The notes below the pieces were generated by a model. That model made no database searches, was not told the DNA's origin, and saw only the letters and a list, made by a program, of their open reading frames with translations. A DNA stretch of 64,000 nt from Thermus sp. 2.9 (GTDB lineage Bacteria > Deinococcota > Deinococci > Deinococcales > Thermaceae). Positions within the stretch are counted from its first letter, which is position 1; each line of letters starts with the position of its first letter. The translations under genes were made by a program, and so were the position numbers. Of the stretch, positions 26,147 to 34,200 are shown piece by piece. The DNA lies in the NCBI RefSeq assembly GCF_000794385.1, contig NZ_JTJB01000001.1, forward strand, positions 183,105 to 247,104. Reading direction: 5' to 3'.

Positions 26147-26895
26147 CCTTGGCGAGCGCCCTGGCCTTTCTGGGGGTGGCCTTCCTGGCCCTGGGGTGGT
26201 TCTGGCCCCGGGGGATTGGGCTTGGGGCCTGGCTCTACCTGGGGGCCGCCCTGGCTGACGCCTTCGCCAAGGGGCTCTTCTCGGGCCCGGCTCAGCCCGC
26301 CTTGGTCCTTGGGGGCCTTTTGGCCCTGCGGGGCGAGTCCCTCGCCCTCCGCCCTAGGCTCACCCCTTTGCGCCGCTACCTCCTGGCCCTCTCCTTGGTC
26401 CTGGGCCTCTTCGCCCTCAAGGCCCTGCCCCACCCCAAGGGGGAGCTTCCCCTTCCCCTCACCCTCTTTCACGCTGGGGCTTTTTTGGTGGCCTATCTGG
26501 CCTTGGCGGTGGGGGTAGGGGCGGGGGTCCTGTGTGCGCTTCAGGACCTGCGCCTGCGGGCGCACCCGGAGCGGGCCTTGGGGGCCCCGCCCCTTTGGAG
26601 CCTAAGGCGGCTTGAGCGGGGGTACCTGAGGGTGGGCTACTGGGCGGCCACCTTGGGCCTGGGAAGCGGCATGGCTTGGGCCTTCAGCTACTTCGGAAGC
26701 GCTTTGAGCCTGGACCCCAAGGAGGTTTCCGCCTTTTTGGGCTGGCTCCTTTTCACCCTTTACTTCCTCCTGGAGGAGCGGCTTGGGGGCCGGGCCCGGG
26801 CCGCGCTCCTCCTTCTGGCCTACGCCCTTTTCCTCTTCGCCTTTTTGGGGGCGCCCTTCCTGGGGTCCCGCCACCCCTCGAGGCTCCCCTTTTAA
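26143..26895 (+). CDS. hemX: HemX/CcsA-like cytochrome c assembly membrane protein
   Basis: A 250-residue protein with about eight hydrophobic helices, beginning MTLASALAFLGVAFLALGWFWPRG. Position right after hemA and the CcsA-like pattern (LFHAGAFLVAYLALAVGVGAGVLCALQDLRLR, then YLRVGYWAATLGLGSGMAWAFSYFG) match HemX, which in Bacillus influences HemA levels. The CcsA WWD haem motif is absent, so direct cytochrome assembly is unlikely. The gene ends 65 bases before the next operon's promoter. Confidence 0.8.
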   Translation: MTLASALAFLGVAFLALGWFWPRGIGLGAWLYLGAALADAFAKGLFSGPAQPALVLGGLLALRGESLALRPRLTPLRRYLLALSLVLGLFALKALPHPKGELPLPLTLFHAGAFLVAYLALAVGVGAGVLCALQDLRLRAHPERALGAPPLWSLRRLERGYLRVGYWAATLGLGSGMAWAFSYFGSALSLDPKEVSAFLGWLLFTLYFLLEERLGGRARAALLLLAYALFLFAFLGAPFLGSRHPSRLPF

Positions 26896-26911
26896 ATATC
26901 GCAAGCAAGAC

Positions 26912-26956
26912 TTGACAATCTGTAAACGTCTGGTTTAACCTTTTAGCCAGGAGGTG
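26912..26956 (+). promoter_or_regulatory. Strong promoter and ribosome site of the SHOCT/DUF2089 operon
   Basis: Consensus TTGACA (26912-26917), then TTAACC (26935-26940) at 17 bases or TTTAAC (26934-26939) at 16. A full AGGAGGTG ribosome site (26949-26956) lies 3 bases before ATG 26960. The local AT-rich stretch stands out from the surrounding GC-rich DNA. Confidence 0.7.
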
Positions 26957-26959
26957 CGC

Positions 26960-27193
26960 ATGGGGCTTGGGCACTGGGGCCGGGAGCGCCTTGGGGAAGC
27001 GGAGCGGGAAAGGCTTCTCCTTCCCCTGCGCCGGGGGCTCTTTGGCGCCTGGCCGAGGCCCTGGCGCCCGAGGTGCGGTGGGGGGTGGCCCGTGGAGGCT
27101 AAGCGGCGCGTCTTGCTTAGGGAAGGCGCCATCGGCCTCGAGGCGGTGGCGCGATTGGAGGCGTGGGTGCGGTTGGGCGACCTGGCGCTTTGA
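26960..27193 (+). CDS. Small Arg-rich protein, first gene of the SHOCT/DUF2089 operon
   Basis: A 77-residue basic protein with no recognised family (MGLGHWGRERLGEAERERLLLPLRRG...). Its C-terminal part, EAKRRVLLREGAIGLEAVARLEAWVRLG, faintly resembles the helix pair found in the next gene. The start is fixed by the AGGAGGTG site directly upstream. It could be a DNA- or RNA-binding leader protein, or partly non-functional. Confidence 0.55.
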   Translation: MGLGHWGRERLGEAERERLLLPLRRGLFGAWPRPWRPRCGGGWPVEAKRRVLLREGAIGLEAVARLEAWVRLGDLAL

Positions 27194-27207
27194 ACCAAGG
27201 AGGCGTG

Positions 27208-27576
27208 ATGGAGGAGAAGCGGAGGGTTTTGGAGATGGTGAGGGCGGGGGAGATCGGGGTGGAGGAGGCCTTGGCCCTTCTGGAAGCCCTGGGGGAGCGG
27301 CCCAAGGCCTCCTCCCCAGCCCGGCTTTTGCGGGTGCGGGTGGACGGGCACGACCAGGGCAAGCCGGTGAAGGTGCACGTCAACCTTCCCTTGGCCTTGG
27401 CGGAGCTTCTGGAGAAGTTCCTGCCCGAGGAGGCCCAGCTCACCCTGGGACGCCAAGGGGTGAACCTGAAGGAGCTCCTGGCGGCGGTGGGCCAGGGGGT
27501 GCCGGAGGGGAAGCTGGTGGAGGTGGAGGCGGAGGACGAGGGCAAGCCCGTGCGCATCCTGGTGGAGGTGGTTTGA
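27208..27576 (+). CDS. SHOCT-like domain protein (YvlB N-terminal type)
   Basis: A 122-residue protein beginning MEEKRRVLEMVRAGEIGVEEALALLEALGE. This short helical motif, found at the start of YvlB/DUF4097-type envelope proteins and anti-sigma-like proteins, is followed by a beta-rich 85-residue domain (LLRVRVDGHDQGKPVKVHVNLPLALAELLEKFLPEEA...). That domain echoes bactofilin-adjacent DUF proteins but was not identified. An AAGGAGG site precedes ATG 27208. Second gene of a tight four-gene operon. Confidence 0.7.
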   Translation: MEEKRRVLEMVRAGEIGVEEALALLEALGERPKASSPARLLRVRVDGHDQGKPVKVHVNLPLALAELLEKFLPEEAQLTLGRQGVNLKELLAAVGQGVPEGKLVEVEAEDEGKPVRILVEVV

Positions 27577-27842
27577 AGGGCCGCCTGATCCCCTTGCGCC
27601 CCCGCTTCCTCTACCTGGGGGTATGGGTGGGGAGGGTGCCCGTGGGGCTTGTCTGCCCCCTTTTCCTCCTGGAGGGGCTTCTCCTTGCGGTCCTTTGGTG
27701 GGAAAAGACGCGGGCCCTCCGCGGCCAACGCCCCCGCCTTTTTCTCCCCCTTGGGGCGGTCTTCGCCTTTCGGGCGCTTCCGCCCTTGGTCTTCTTGGAG
27801 GTGGAGGCGGAAGGGGTCAAGCTAAAGGTGGGACTATGGTGA
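27573..27842 (+). CDS. Small membrane protein of the SHOCT/DUF2089 operon
   Basis: An 89-residue protein with one or two hydrophobic helices (LGVWVGRVPVGLVCPLFLLEGLLLAVLWW and LFLPLGAVFAFRALPPLVFL). TTG 27573 overlaps the stop of the SHOCT gene and has GGAGGT upstream, so it is coupled. No family recognised. Its stop overlaps the start of the DUF2089 gene. Confidence 0.6.
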   Translation: MKGRLIPLRPRFLYLGVWVGRVPVGLVCPLFLLEGLLLAVLWWEKTRALRGQRPRLFLPLGAVFAFRALPPLVFLEVEAEGVKLKVGLW

Positions 27843-28213
27843 TGCGACCGCTTCCCGTGCGTTGCCCGGCTTGCGAAAACCCCTTGGCGGTGAAGGTCCT
27901 TTTCTGCCCCGCCTGCGGTACCGAGGTTTCGGGCCGCTTCGCCCTAAACGAGTTCGCCCTCTTGCCCAAGGAGCACCTGGACTTCCTGCGGCTTTTCGTG
28001 AGGGTCCGGGGGAACCTCAAGGAGATGGAGCGCCTCCTCGGGGTTTCCTACCCCACGGTGCGGGCCCGGCTGGACGCCCTCCTGCGGGCTTTGGGCTACG
28101 AGGCGGAGCCGGAGGGCACGGAGGAGCCGCGCCTCCAGGTCCTGGAGGCCTTGCGCAAGGGGGAGATCAGCGTGGAGGAGGCGGTGGCGCGCTTGCGGGG
28201 AGGGAAAAGCTGA
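27836..28213 (+). CDS. DUF2089 family protein (zinc-ribbon plus HTH-like)
   Basis: The 125-residue protein has an N-terminal zinc ribbon (RCPACENPL...LFCPACGTEV). A predicted helix-turn-helix region follows (LKEMERLLGVSYPTVRARLDALLRALGY). It ends with RLQVLEALRKGEISVEEAVARLRGG, the same SHOCT-like helix motif as two genes upstream. DUF2089 proteins are probable transcription regulators. Its end overlaps the convergent histidine kinase gene by 47 bases. It could regulate its own operon (inference). Confidence 0.8.
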   Translation: MVMRPLPVRCPACENPLAVKVLFCPACGTEVSGRFALNEFALLPKEHLDFLRLFVRVRGNLKEMERLLGVSYPTVRARLDALLRALGYEAEPEGTEEPRLQVLEALRKGEISVEEAVARLRGGKS

Positions 28214-29573
28214 AGGCGGTGCCCTTTCCCACCTCGCTTTCCACCCAGACCTCCCCCCCGTGGGCCTCGAGGATGGCCTTCACGATGGCCAGCCCCAGCC
28301 CCGAGCCCCCCCGTTCCCGGTCCCGGGCCTTGTCCACCCGGTAAAAGCGCTCAAAGAGGTGGGGGAGGTGCTCCTCGGGGATGCCTTCCCCGTCGTCCTC
28401 CACCCGCACCACCACCTTCTTCCCCAGATCAAAGGCCCTGAGCCACACGTGCCGGGCCCCGGCCTTGAGGCTGTTGGCCACCAGGTTGGCCAGGACCTGG
28501 TGGAGCCTATCCGGGTCCCCCCGCACGTACACCTCCGGGGGGGCCTCCACCAGGATTTCCCCCTCAAAGCTCCGCTTGAACTCCTCCCGCACCTCCTCCA
28601 GGAGGTCCAAAACCCGCACGGGAATGGGCTCTATGCGCCAGCTCCCGCTTTGGGAAAGCTCTAGTAGGTCCGAGACCAGCTTGCCCATGCGCTCGGCCTC
28701 CCGCCTCACCGTTTCCAGGCTTTCCCGCTGAACGTCACTCAGGGGGGTGCGGCGGAGGAGGTAGCCCACGTGGCCCAGGATGGCGGTGATGGGGGTCCTG
28801 AGCTCGTGGGAGGCGTCTTGGAGAAAGCGGGTCTGGGCCTCAAAGGCCTTCTGCATGCGGGAAAGCATCCCGTTAAGGGCCCGGACCAAAGCCGCCACCT
28901 CGTCCTCCCCTTCGGGCTCGGGCAGGGGCTCGGGGCGCTCGGGCATGGCCTCGGCCCGCTGGGCCAGCCACTCCAAGGGGGAAAGGGCCCGGGCCACCAA
29001 AGCCCGGGCCAAGAGCACCGCCAGGAGGAGGACGGCCAAGGCGGTGCCGGCGTAGATGCGGGCGAACTGGGTGAGGGTGGCCTCTATTCCCTCCGTGGGC
29101 CGGCCCACCAGGAGGAGGCCCTTCCACACCGTGCCGGCCACGTTCACCTCCACCCGCCTGGCGTAGACCAGAAGGGCCAGGGGCTTCCCTTCCCGGGGGA
29201 GCTCCACCCGGGCCCAGACCTCGCCCTGGGCCAGGAGGGTGCGGTAGTCCGCCTCCTTGAGGAGGAGGCGCCCACTTCCCAGGGCCGGGCTTTTTTGCAG
29301 GCTGATCCCCCCCTCCCGGGCCAAGAAGGCGGGGTCTTCCTCGGGCAGGAGCTGGAGCTCGGCGTAAAGGCCGGCGGGGAGGCCCGCTTCCAAAAGGGTC
29401 TGCCCCCCGAGGTTCAAAAGGCGCACCACCTGGTTGCTGGCCTCCAAAAGCTCGGCCCGGAGGTTGCGGTAGAGGAAGCTCCGCAAAACCCCCTCCAGGG
29501 CGAACCCCAACACCAAGAGGGTGACGAAGAGGAGGCCGGCGGTCAAAAGGGTGATGCGGGTGCGCAGGGTCAT
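28167..29573 (-). CDS. Membrane sensor histidine kinase
   Basis: A 468-residue two-component sensor. TM1 is at about 8-29, an extracytoplasmic sensor region at 30-170, TM2 at about 173-195, then HAMP (196-245), dimerisation/phosphoacceptor DASHELRTPITAILGH with H256, N box ANLVANSLKAGA, G1 DDGEGIPEEHLPHLF and G2 GGSGLGLAIVKAI. It autophosphorylates at H256 and should transfer to the response regulator encoded 9 bases upstream. The ligand is unknown. The tail ends SAPPPPPR and overlaps the DUF2089 gene on the other strand. Confidence 0.93.
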   Translation of the reverse strand: MTLRTRITLLTAGLLFVTLLVLGFALEGVLRSFLYRNLRAELLEASNQVVRLLNLGGQTLLEAGLPAGLYAELQLLPEEDPAFLAREGGISLQKSPALGSGRLLLKEADYRTLLAQGEVWARVELPREGKPLALLVYARRVEVNVAGTVWKGLLLVGRPTEGIEATLTQFARIYAGTALAVLLLAVLLARALVARALSPLEWLAQRAEAMPERPEPLPEPEGEDEVAALVRALNGMLSRMQKAFEAQTRFLQDASHELRTPITAILGHVGYLLRRTPLSDVQRESLETVRREAERMGKLVSDLLELSQSGSWRIEPIPVRVLDLLEEVREEFKRSFEGEILVEAPPEVYVRGDPDRLHQVLANLVANSLKAGARHVWLRAFDLGKKVVVRVEDDGEGIPEEHLPHLFERFYRVDKARDRERGGSGLGLAIVKAILEAHGGEVWVESEVGKGTAFSFSLPASAPPPPPR

Positions 29574-29582
29574 GGAGGGGGG

Positions 29583-30257
29583 CTAGTCCTCCCTTAGGAC
29601 GTACCCCACGCCCCGCACCGTGTGGATGAGGCGGCGCTCCCCACCCGCCTCCAGCTTCTTGCGCAGGTAGCCGATGTAGACGTCCACCACGTTGCTCCCG
29701 CCCTGGTAACCAGGCCAGACCTTTTCCTCTATCTCGTAGCGGCTGAAGACCTTGCCCGGGTTCTTGGCCAGGAGTTCCAGTAGCTCAAACTCCTTGTTGG
29801 AAAGCTCAATGCGCCGTCCGGCGCGGAAGACCTCCCGCCCCTCCACGTTGATGATGAGGTCGGCCACCCTAATCTCCCCGGTGATGGCCGGGCTTACCCG
29901 GCGCAGGTGGGCCCGCACCCGGGCCAGGAGCTCCTCTATGGAGAAGGGCTTCACCAGGTAGTCGTCCGCCCCGGCGTCCAGGCCCTCCACCTTGTCCTCC
30001 ACCCGGTCCTTGGCGGTGAGGATGAGGATGGGCACGTTGGAGGTCTTGCGGATGCGCTTGGCCACCTCTATCCCGTCCATCACGGGGAGCATCAGGTCCA
30101 GGATCACCAGGTTGGGGTTCACCTCGCGGAAGCGGGAAAGGCCGGTGATGCCGTCGTGGGCCACCTCGGTGCGGTAGCCCTCCGCTTGGAGCTCCAGTTC
30201 TATGAAGCGGGCGATGTCCTTCTCGTCCTCCACGATGAGGATCAGAGGGGGTTCCAT
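29583..30257 (-). CDS. OmpR/PhoB-family response regulator
   Basis: A 224-residue regulator with a receiver domain (phosphoacceptor D54 in VILDLMLP; acidic pair in VEDEKD; conserved Lys in YLVKPF). It has a winged-helix output domain ending [24 protein letters not shown], typical of OmpR/PhoB. ATG 30257 gives [19 protein letters not shown] -10 lies 7 bases upstream and a perfect 16-base palindrome just beyond it. Forms a pair with the downstream kinase; targets unknown. Confidence 0.94.
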   Translation of the reverse strand: MEPPLILIVEDEKDIARFIELELQAEGYRTEVAHDGITGLSRFREVNPNLVILDLMLPVMDGIEVAKRIRKTSNVPILILTAKDRVEDKVEGLDAGADDYLVKPFSIEELLARVRAHLRRVSPAITGEIRVADLIINVEGREVFRAGRRIELSNKEFELLELLAKNPGKVFSRYEIEEKVWPGYQGGSNVVDVYIGYLRKKLEAGGERRLIHTVRGVGYVLRED

Positions 30258-30264
30258 ACCCCCC

Positions 30265-30290
30265 AGGATACACACTTTCTCATGAGAAAG
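30265..30290 (-). promoter_or_regulatory. Response-regulator promoter with 16-base perfect palindrome
   Basis: On the minus strand TATCCT (30265-30270) is 7 bases before ATG 30257. The perfect palindrome CTTTCTCATGAGAAAG occupies 30275-30290, right where a -35 element would be. It is AT-rich with no GC stem and no T-tract logic for a terminator. It is best read as a dimeric regulator site, perhaps for autoregulation. Confidence 0.55.
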
Positions 30291-30908
30291 CTAGGTGTAG
30301 AGGCTGAGGACCGCCAGGTACATGAAGAGGCTTCCCAAAAGCACCAGGAGGTGCCAAAGCCCGTGGAAGCCCACCCGGTGCGGCCAGGGGTTGGGGCGCT
30401 TGAGCCCGTAGACCAAGGCCCCCAGGGTGTAGAGGGCCCCCGACAGGGCCATGAGGGCGAAGGTGGAAAGGGGAAGGTCAAGGCGGGGTAAGAAAAGGAC
30501 GGAAAGCCACCCCAGGCCCAGGTAGGCCAGGGTGTAAAGCCAGCGGGGGGCCTTGAGGAAGAAGAGGCGGAAGGCCACGCCCAAGAGGGCGAGCCCCCAG
30601 ACGAGGCCCAGGGCGAAGGTTTTGGGGCCTTCCCGCAAGCCCGCAAGCAAAAAGGGGGTGTAGCTCCCGGCGATGAAGAGGAAGATGGCGGCGTGGTCCA
30701 GCCGCCTGAGCCAGGTTAGCGCCCTTTCCTCCACCTTTAGGGCGTGGTAGAGGGCGCTTGCGCCGAACATCAGGGCCATGGTGAGGCCGAAGAGGAGGAT
30801 GCCGCCCCAGGCCTCCTTGGGGGCCAGGAAGAGGAGAAGGAGGCTACCCAAAAGGGCAAACGGCACGCCCAAGGCGTGGCTTAGGGCGTTGAAGGGCTCG
30901 CGGACCAT
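30291..30908 (-). CDS. Hemolysin III / PAQR-family membrane protein
   Basis: A 205-residue protein with seven hydrophobic helices and the PAQR metal-site pattern: NALSHALGVP, LYHAL...RRLDHAAIFLFIAGSYTPFLL and the C-terminal VGFHGLWHLLVLLG, which carry Ser/Asp/His ligands for zinc. The historical name hemolysin III does not establish haemolysis. ATG 30908 is preferred over TTG 30914; it begins just 9 bases after ppsA stops, so it is the last gene of the EF-G-2/moxR/ppsA run. Confidence 0.9.
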   Translation of the reverse strand: MVREPFNALSHALGVPFALLGSLLLLFLAPKEAWGGILLFGLTMALMFGASALYHALKVEERALTWLRRLDHAAIFLFIAGSYTPFLLAGLREGPKTFALGLVWGLALLGVAFRLFFLKAPRWLYTLAYLGLGWLSVLFLPRLDLPLSTFALMALSGALYTLGALVYGLKRPNPWPHRVGFHGLWHLLVLLGSLFMYLAVLSLYT

Positions 30909-30916
30909 GCCCAAGC

Positions 30917-33310
30917 TTACCCCAAGCCCAAGGCGCGTTCCACCTCCGCCACCTTTCTCACCGTGCGCAGGAGGGCGTCCGGGTTGAGGCTTAGGGAGTC
31001 AATCCCCCGCTCCACCAGGAAGGCGGCGAACTCGGGGTAGTCGGAAGGGGCCTGGCCGCAGATGCTCACCGTCTTGCCCCGGGCGTGGGCCTTTTCTATG
31101 AGGAGGGCGCAGAGGGCCTTCACCGTTTCCCGCCGCTCGTCAAAGAGGTGGGCCACCCTTTCCGAGTCCCGGTCCAGGCCTAAGGCTAGTTGCGTAAGGT
31201 CGTTGCTGCCGATGGAGAAGCCGTCAAAGAGCTCGGCGAAGGCTTCGGCCTCGAGGACGTTGGAAGGGATCTCCGCCATCACGTAGACCAAAAGCCCCTC
31301 CTCCCCCCGCCTCAGGCCCCCTTCCGCCATGACCTCCAAAACCTTCGCCCCCTCCTCCGGGGTGCGGCAGAAGGGCACCATCACGTGGAGGTTCTTCAGG
31401 CCCATCTCCTCCCGCACCCGCCTCACCGCCGCCACCTCCAGGAGGAAGCCCTCCTTGTAGTCGGGGTGGTAGTAGCGGCTCGCCCCCCGCCAGCCCAGCA
31501 TGGGGTTTTCCTCCTTGGGTTCAAAGAGGTGCCCCCCCACCAGGCGGGCGTACTCGTTGGTCTTGAAGTCGGAAAAGCGGAGGATCACGGGCCTGGGGTA
31601 GAAGGCGGCGGCGATGAGGCCGACGCCCTGGCTCAAGCGGTCCACGAAGTAGGCCCGCTTGTCGCCGTAGGCCTCGGTGAGGGCCTCCACCTCCCGCTGC
31701 ACGCCAAGGGGCAGGGTCTCAAAGCGGGTGAGGGCCAGGGGGTGGACGCGCACGTGGCTGGCGAAGACGAACTCCATGCGGGCGAGCCCCACGCCGTCCG
31801 TGGGGAGGAGGCTTGCCTTCAGGGCCTCCTCCGGGGTGCCCACGTTGACCAGGATCCGGGTCTTGGTCCTGGGGAGGGCCTCGGGGCGGATCTCCTCCAC
31901 CTCAAAGGGCAAGGCCCCGCGGTAGACCCGGCCCACCTCCCCTTCGGCGCAGGAGACGGTGACCGCTTCCCCCTCGGGGATGGCCCGCGTGGCCCCCACC
32001 GCCCCCACCACCGCCGGCACCCCCAGCTCCCGGGCCACGATGGCGGCGTGGGAGGTGCGCCCGCCCCTTTCCGTGACGATGGCCGCCGCCTTCTTCATGA
32101 TGGGCTCCCAGTCGGGGTTGGTGGTTTCCGTGACCAAGACCTCACCCTCCTGGAAGCGGTCCATCTCCTTGGGGTCCTTGAGGATGCGGGCCCGCCCGGT
32201 GGCGATGGCCTCCCCCACCGCCAGGCCTTCCGCCACCACCTCCCCCCGTGCCAGGAGCCGATAAACCCGAAGCACCGGGCTCTTTTGCGCGTGCACGGTC
32301 TCGGGGCGGGCCTGGAGGATGAAGAGCTCCCCCGTGGGCCCGTCCTTGGCCCACTCAATGTCCATGGGGGTGGGGGCGCCCCGCTTCTTGGAGTAGTGCT
32401 CCTCAATCTTCAAGGACCAGTCGGCCAGTCGCAGGGCCTCCTCGTCCTTCAGGGCGAACTGGTTGCGCAGGTAGGGGGGCGTGGGGCGGTTTTTCAGGCG
32501 GCCTTCCTTGGGATCAAAGACCAGGGTGAGCTCCTTGGTCCCCAGGCGCTTGTACACGAGGGCCTTGTACCCCGCCTTCAGGGCCTCCTTGTGCACGTAG
32601 TAGCCGTCCGGGACCACCCGCCCCTGGACGATGTTCTCCCCCAGGCCCCAGATGGCGGTGAGGTAGACGAAGCCCCGGTGGCCCGTGTCCGGGTCCAGGG
32701 TGAAGATGACCCCGCTCGTGGCGGTGTCCGCCCGCACCATGCGCTGCACCCCCACGGAGAGGGCCACCTTCAGGTGGTCAAAGCCCATGTGGGCCCGGTA
32801 GCTGATGGCCCGGGCGGTGAAGAGGCTGGCCATGGCCCGCTTCACGTGCTGGAGGAGGTCCTCCTCCCCCTGGACGTAAAGGTAGCTTTCCTGCTGCCCG
32901 GCGAAGCTGGCCGTGGGCAGGTCCTCGGCGGTGGCGCTGGAGCGCACCGCCACGGGGATCTCCTCCTCCCCCGCCTCCTGGGAAAGCTGGCGGTAGGCGG
33001 AAAGGATCTCCTCCCGAAGGTCCGGGGGGTATTCCCCTTTGAGGATCAGGTTCCGGAGGCGGCGGCTTGCCCCTTGAAGGGCCTTGGGGTCTTCCACGTC
33101 CAGGCCTGTGAGCTCCTGGGCGATGGCCTGCTTCAGGCCGTTTGTCTCCAAAAAGTACCAGTAGGCCTCGCTGGTGGTGGCGAAGCCGCCGGGGACCTTC
33201 ACCCCCAAGGGGGAAAGCTCCCGGATCATCTCCCCCAAGGAGGCGTTCTTGCCCCCCACCAAGGGGACGTCCTCCAGGCCCACCTCGTGGAAAAACCGCA
33301 CCCACCTCAT
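30917..33310 (-). CDS. ppsA: Phosphoenolpyruvate synthase (pyruvate, water dikinase)
   Basis: A 797-residue gluconeogenic enzyme converting pyruvate and ATP to PEP, AMP and phosphate. In order: the ATP-grasp N-terminal domain (VPLVGGKNASLGEMI, VRSSATAEDLPTASFAGQQE), the phosphohistidine domain with GGRTSHAAIVARELGVPAVVG, and the C-terminal PEP/pyruvate barrel (MVPFCRTPEE, SIGSNDLTQLALGLDRDS). ATG 33310 overlaps the moxR stop (ATGA) and gives the family start MRWVRFFHEVGLEDV. The frame is open upstream to 33682, but that would be antisense-like sequence over moxR. Confidence 0.95.
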   Translation of the reverse strand: MRWVRFFHEVGLEDVPLVGGKNASLGEMIRELSPLGVKVPGGFATTSEAYWYFLETNGLKQAIAQELTGLDVEDPKALQGASRRLRNLILKGEYPPDLREEILSAYRQLSQEAGEEEIPVAVRSSATAEDLPTASFAGQQESYLYVQGEEDLLQHVKRAMASLFTARAISYRAHMGFDHLKVALSVGVQRMVRADTATSGVIFTLDPDTGHRGFVYLTAIWGLGENIVQGRVVPDGYYVHKEALKAGYKALVYKRLGTKELTLVFDPKEGRLKNRPTPPYLRNQFALKDEEALRLADWSLKIEEHYSKKRGAPTPMDIEWAKDGPTGELFILQARPETVHAQKSPVLRVYRLLARGEVVAEGLAVGEAIATGRARILKDPKEMDRFQEGEVLVTETTNPDWEPIMKKAAAIVTERGGRTSHAAIVARELGVPAVVGAVGATRAIPEGEAVTVSCAEGEVGRVYRGALPFEVEEIRPEALPRTKTRILVNVGTPEEALKASLLPTDGVGLARMEFVFASHVRVHPLALTRFETLPLGVQREVEALTEAYGDKRAYFVDRLSQGVGLIAAAFYPRPVILRFSDFKTNEYARLVGGHLFEPKEENPMLGWRGASRYYHPDYKEGFLLEVAAVRRVREEMGLKNLHVMVPFCRTPEEGAKVLEVMAEGGLRRGEEGLLVYVMAEIPSNVLEAEAFAELFDGFSIGSNDLTQLALGLDRDSERVAHLFDERRETVKALCALLIEKAHARGKTVSICGQAPSDYPEFAAFLVERGIDSLSLNPDALLRTVRKVAEVERALGLG

Positions 33311-34200
33311 GGCACTCCTCCCTTCCGCAAAACCTCCCGCAGCACCCCTTCCGCCGTTTCCCCCTCGTAGAGGGCCTCCTCCGTGAGGAAGAGGCGGTGG
33401 GGAAGGGCTAGGTAGGCGGCGTCTTTGAGTTCTTTCCAGTCTACCAAGGGTTTCCCCCGCAGGTAGGCCAGGGCCTTGGCCAAGGCCAGCCAGGCCTTGG
33501 CCCCCCGGGGGGAAAGCCCCATGCGGAGCCGCTTGTCCTCCTGGGTCAGGAAGGCCACGTGGGTGATGGTCTCTAGGGCCTCCTTGGCCACCCGCACCTC
33601 CCTGGCCTCCTTTTGCCCCTGGAGGAGGTCCACCGCCTGGGGCTCGGGGAGCTTGGGCTCCTCGGTGAGGATCCGGAGCCACACCTCCCGCCTGGGGGGG
33701 CGGAAGGGGATTTTGGCGGTGAAGCGGTCCAGCTGGGCCTCGGGCAGAGGGTAGGTGCCCTCCAGCTCCAGGGGGTTTTGCGTGGCGATGACGAAGAAGG
33801 GTTCGGGCAAGGGGTGGCGCACCCCCCCTGCCGTCACGGCCCGCTCCTGCATGGCCTCGAGGAGGGCCGACTGCACCTTGGGCGGGGCCCGGTTGATCTC
33901 GTCCGCCAGCACCACCTGGGCGAAGAGGGGGCCTTTGACGAAGACGAAGCCCCCCTCGCGGAAGATCTCGCTCCCCGTGAGGTCCTGGGGGAGGAGGTCC
34001 GGGGTGAACTGGATGCGCTTGTAGGAGAGGCCGCTTCCCTTGGCGAAGGCTTCCGCCAGGAGGGTTTTGCCCAGGCCCGGCGTCCCTTCCAGTAGGGCGT
34101 GCCCCCGGGCCAGGAGGGTGGCCAACAGGGCCTCGATGGCCTCCTCCTGGCCGAAGAGGGTTTGGTTCAGGGCCTCCTTGAGGCGGAAAAGCGCCTCCAC
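33307..34200 (-). CDS. MoxR-family AAA+ ATPase
   Basis: A 297-residue AAA+ chaperone-like ATPase. Walker A is GTPGLGKT (39-46), Walker B VVLADEINRAPPKVQSALLEAMQE, sensor-1 FFVIATQNPLELEGTYPLPEAQLDRF, and the lid domain follows. MoxR proteins usually act with a VWA-domain partner encoded next door; none is visible here. GTG 34200 overlaps the TAG stop of the EF-G-2 gene, so translation is coupled. Confidence 0.9.
   Translation of the reverse strand: MEALFRLKEALNQTLFGQEEAIEALLATLLARGHALLEGTPGLGKTLLAEAFAKGSGLSYKRIQFTPDLLPQDLTGSEIFREGGFVFVKGPLFAQVVLADEINRAPPKVQSALLEAMQERAVTAGGVRHPLPEPFFVIATQNPLELEGTYPLPEAQLDRFTAKIPFRPPRREVWLRILTEEPKLPEPQAVDLLQGQKEAREVRVAKEALETITHVAFLTQEDKRLRMGLSPRGAKAWLALAKALAYLRGKPLVDWKELKDAAYLALPHRLFLTEEALYEGETAEGVLREVLRKGGVP

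Noticed and set aside
26896..26959. A rho-independent terminator after hemX
   Set aside because: No stem before a T-run; the AT-rich stretch is explained by the TTGACA promoter.
31190..33370. 726-codon plus-strand open frame over ppsA
   Set aside because: Antisense of the clear ppsA catalytic motifs; composition is Gly/His/Pro/Arg-rich with no family features.
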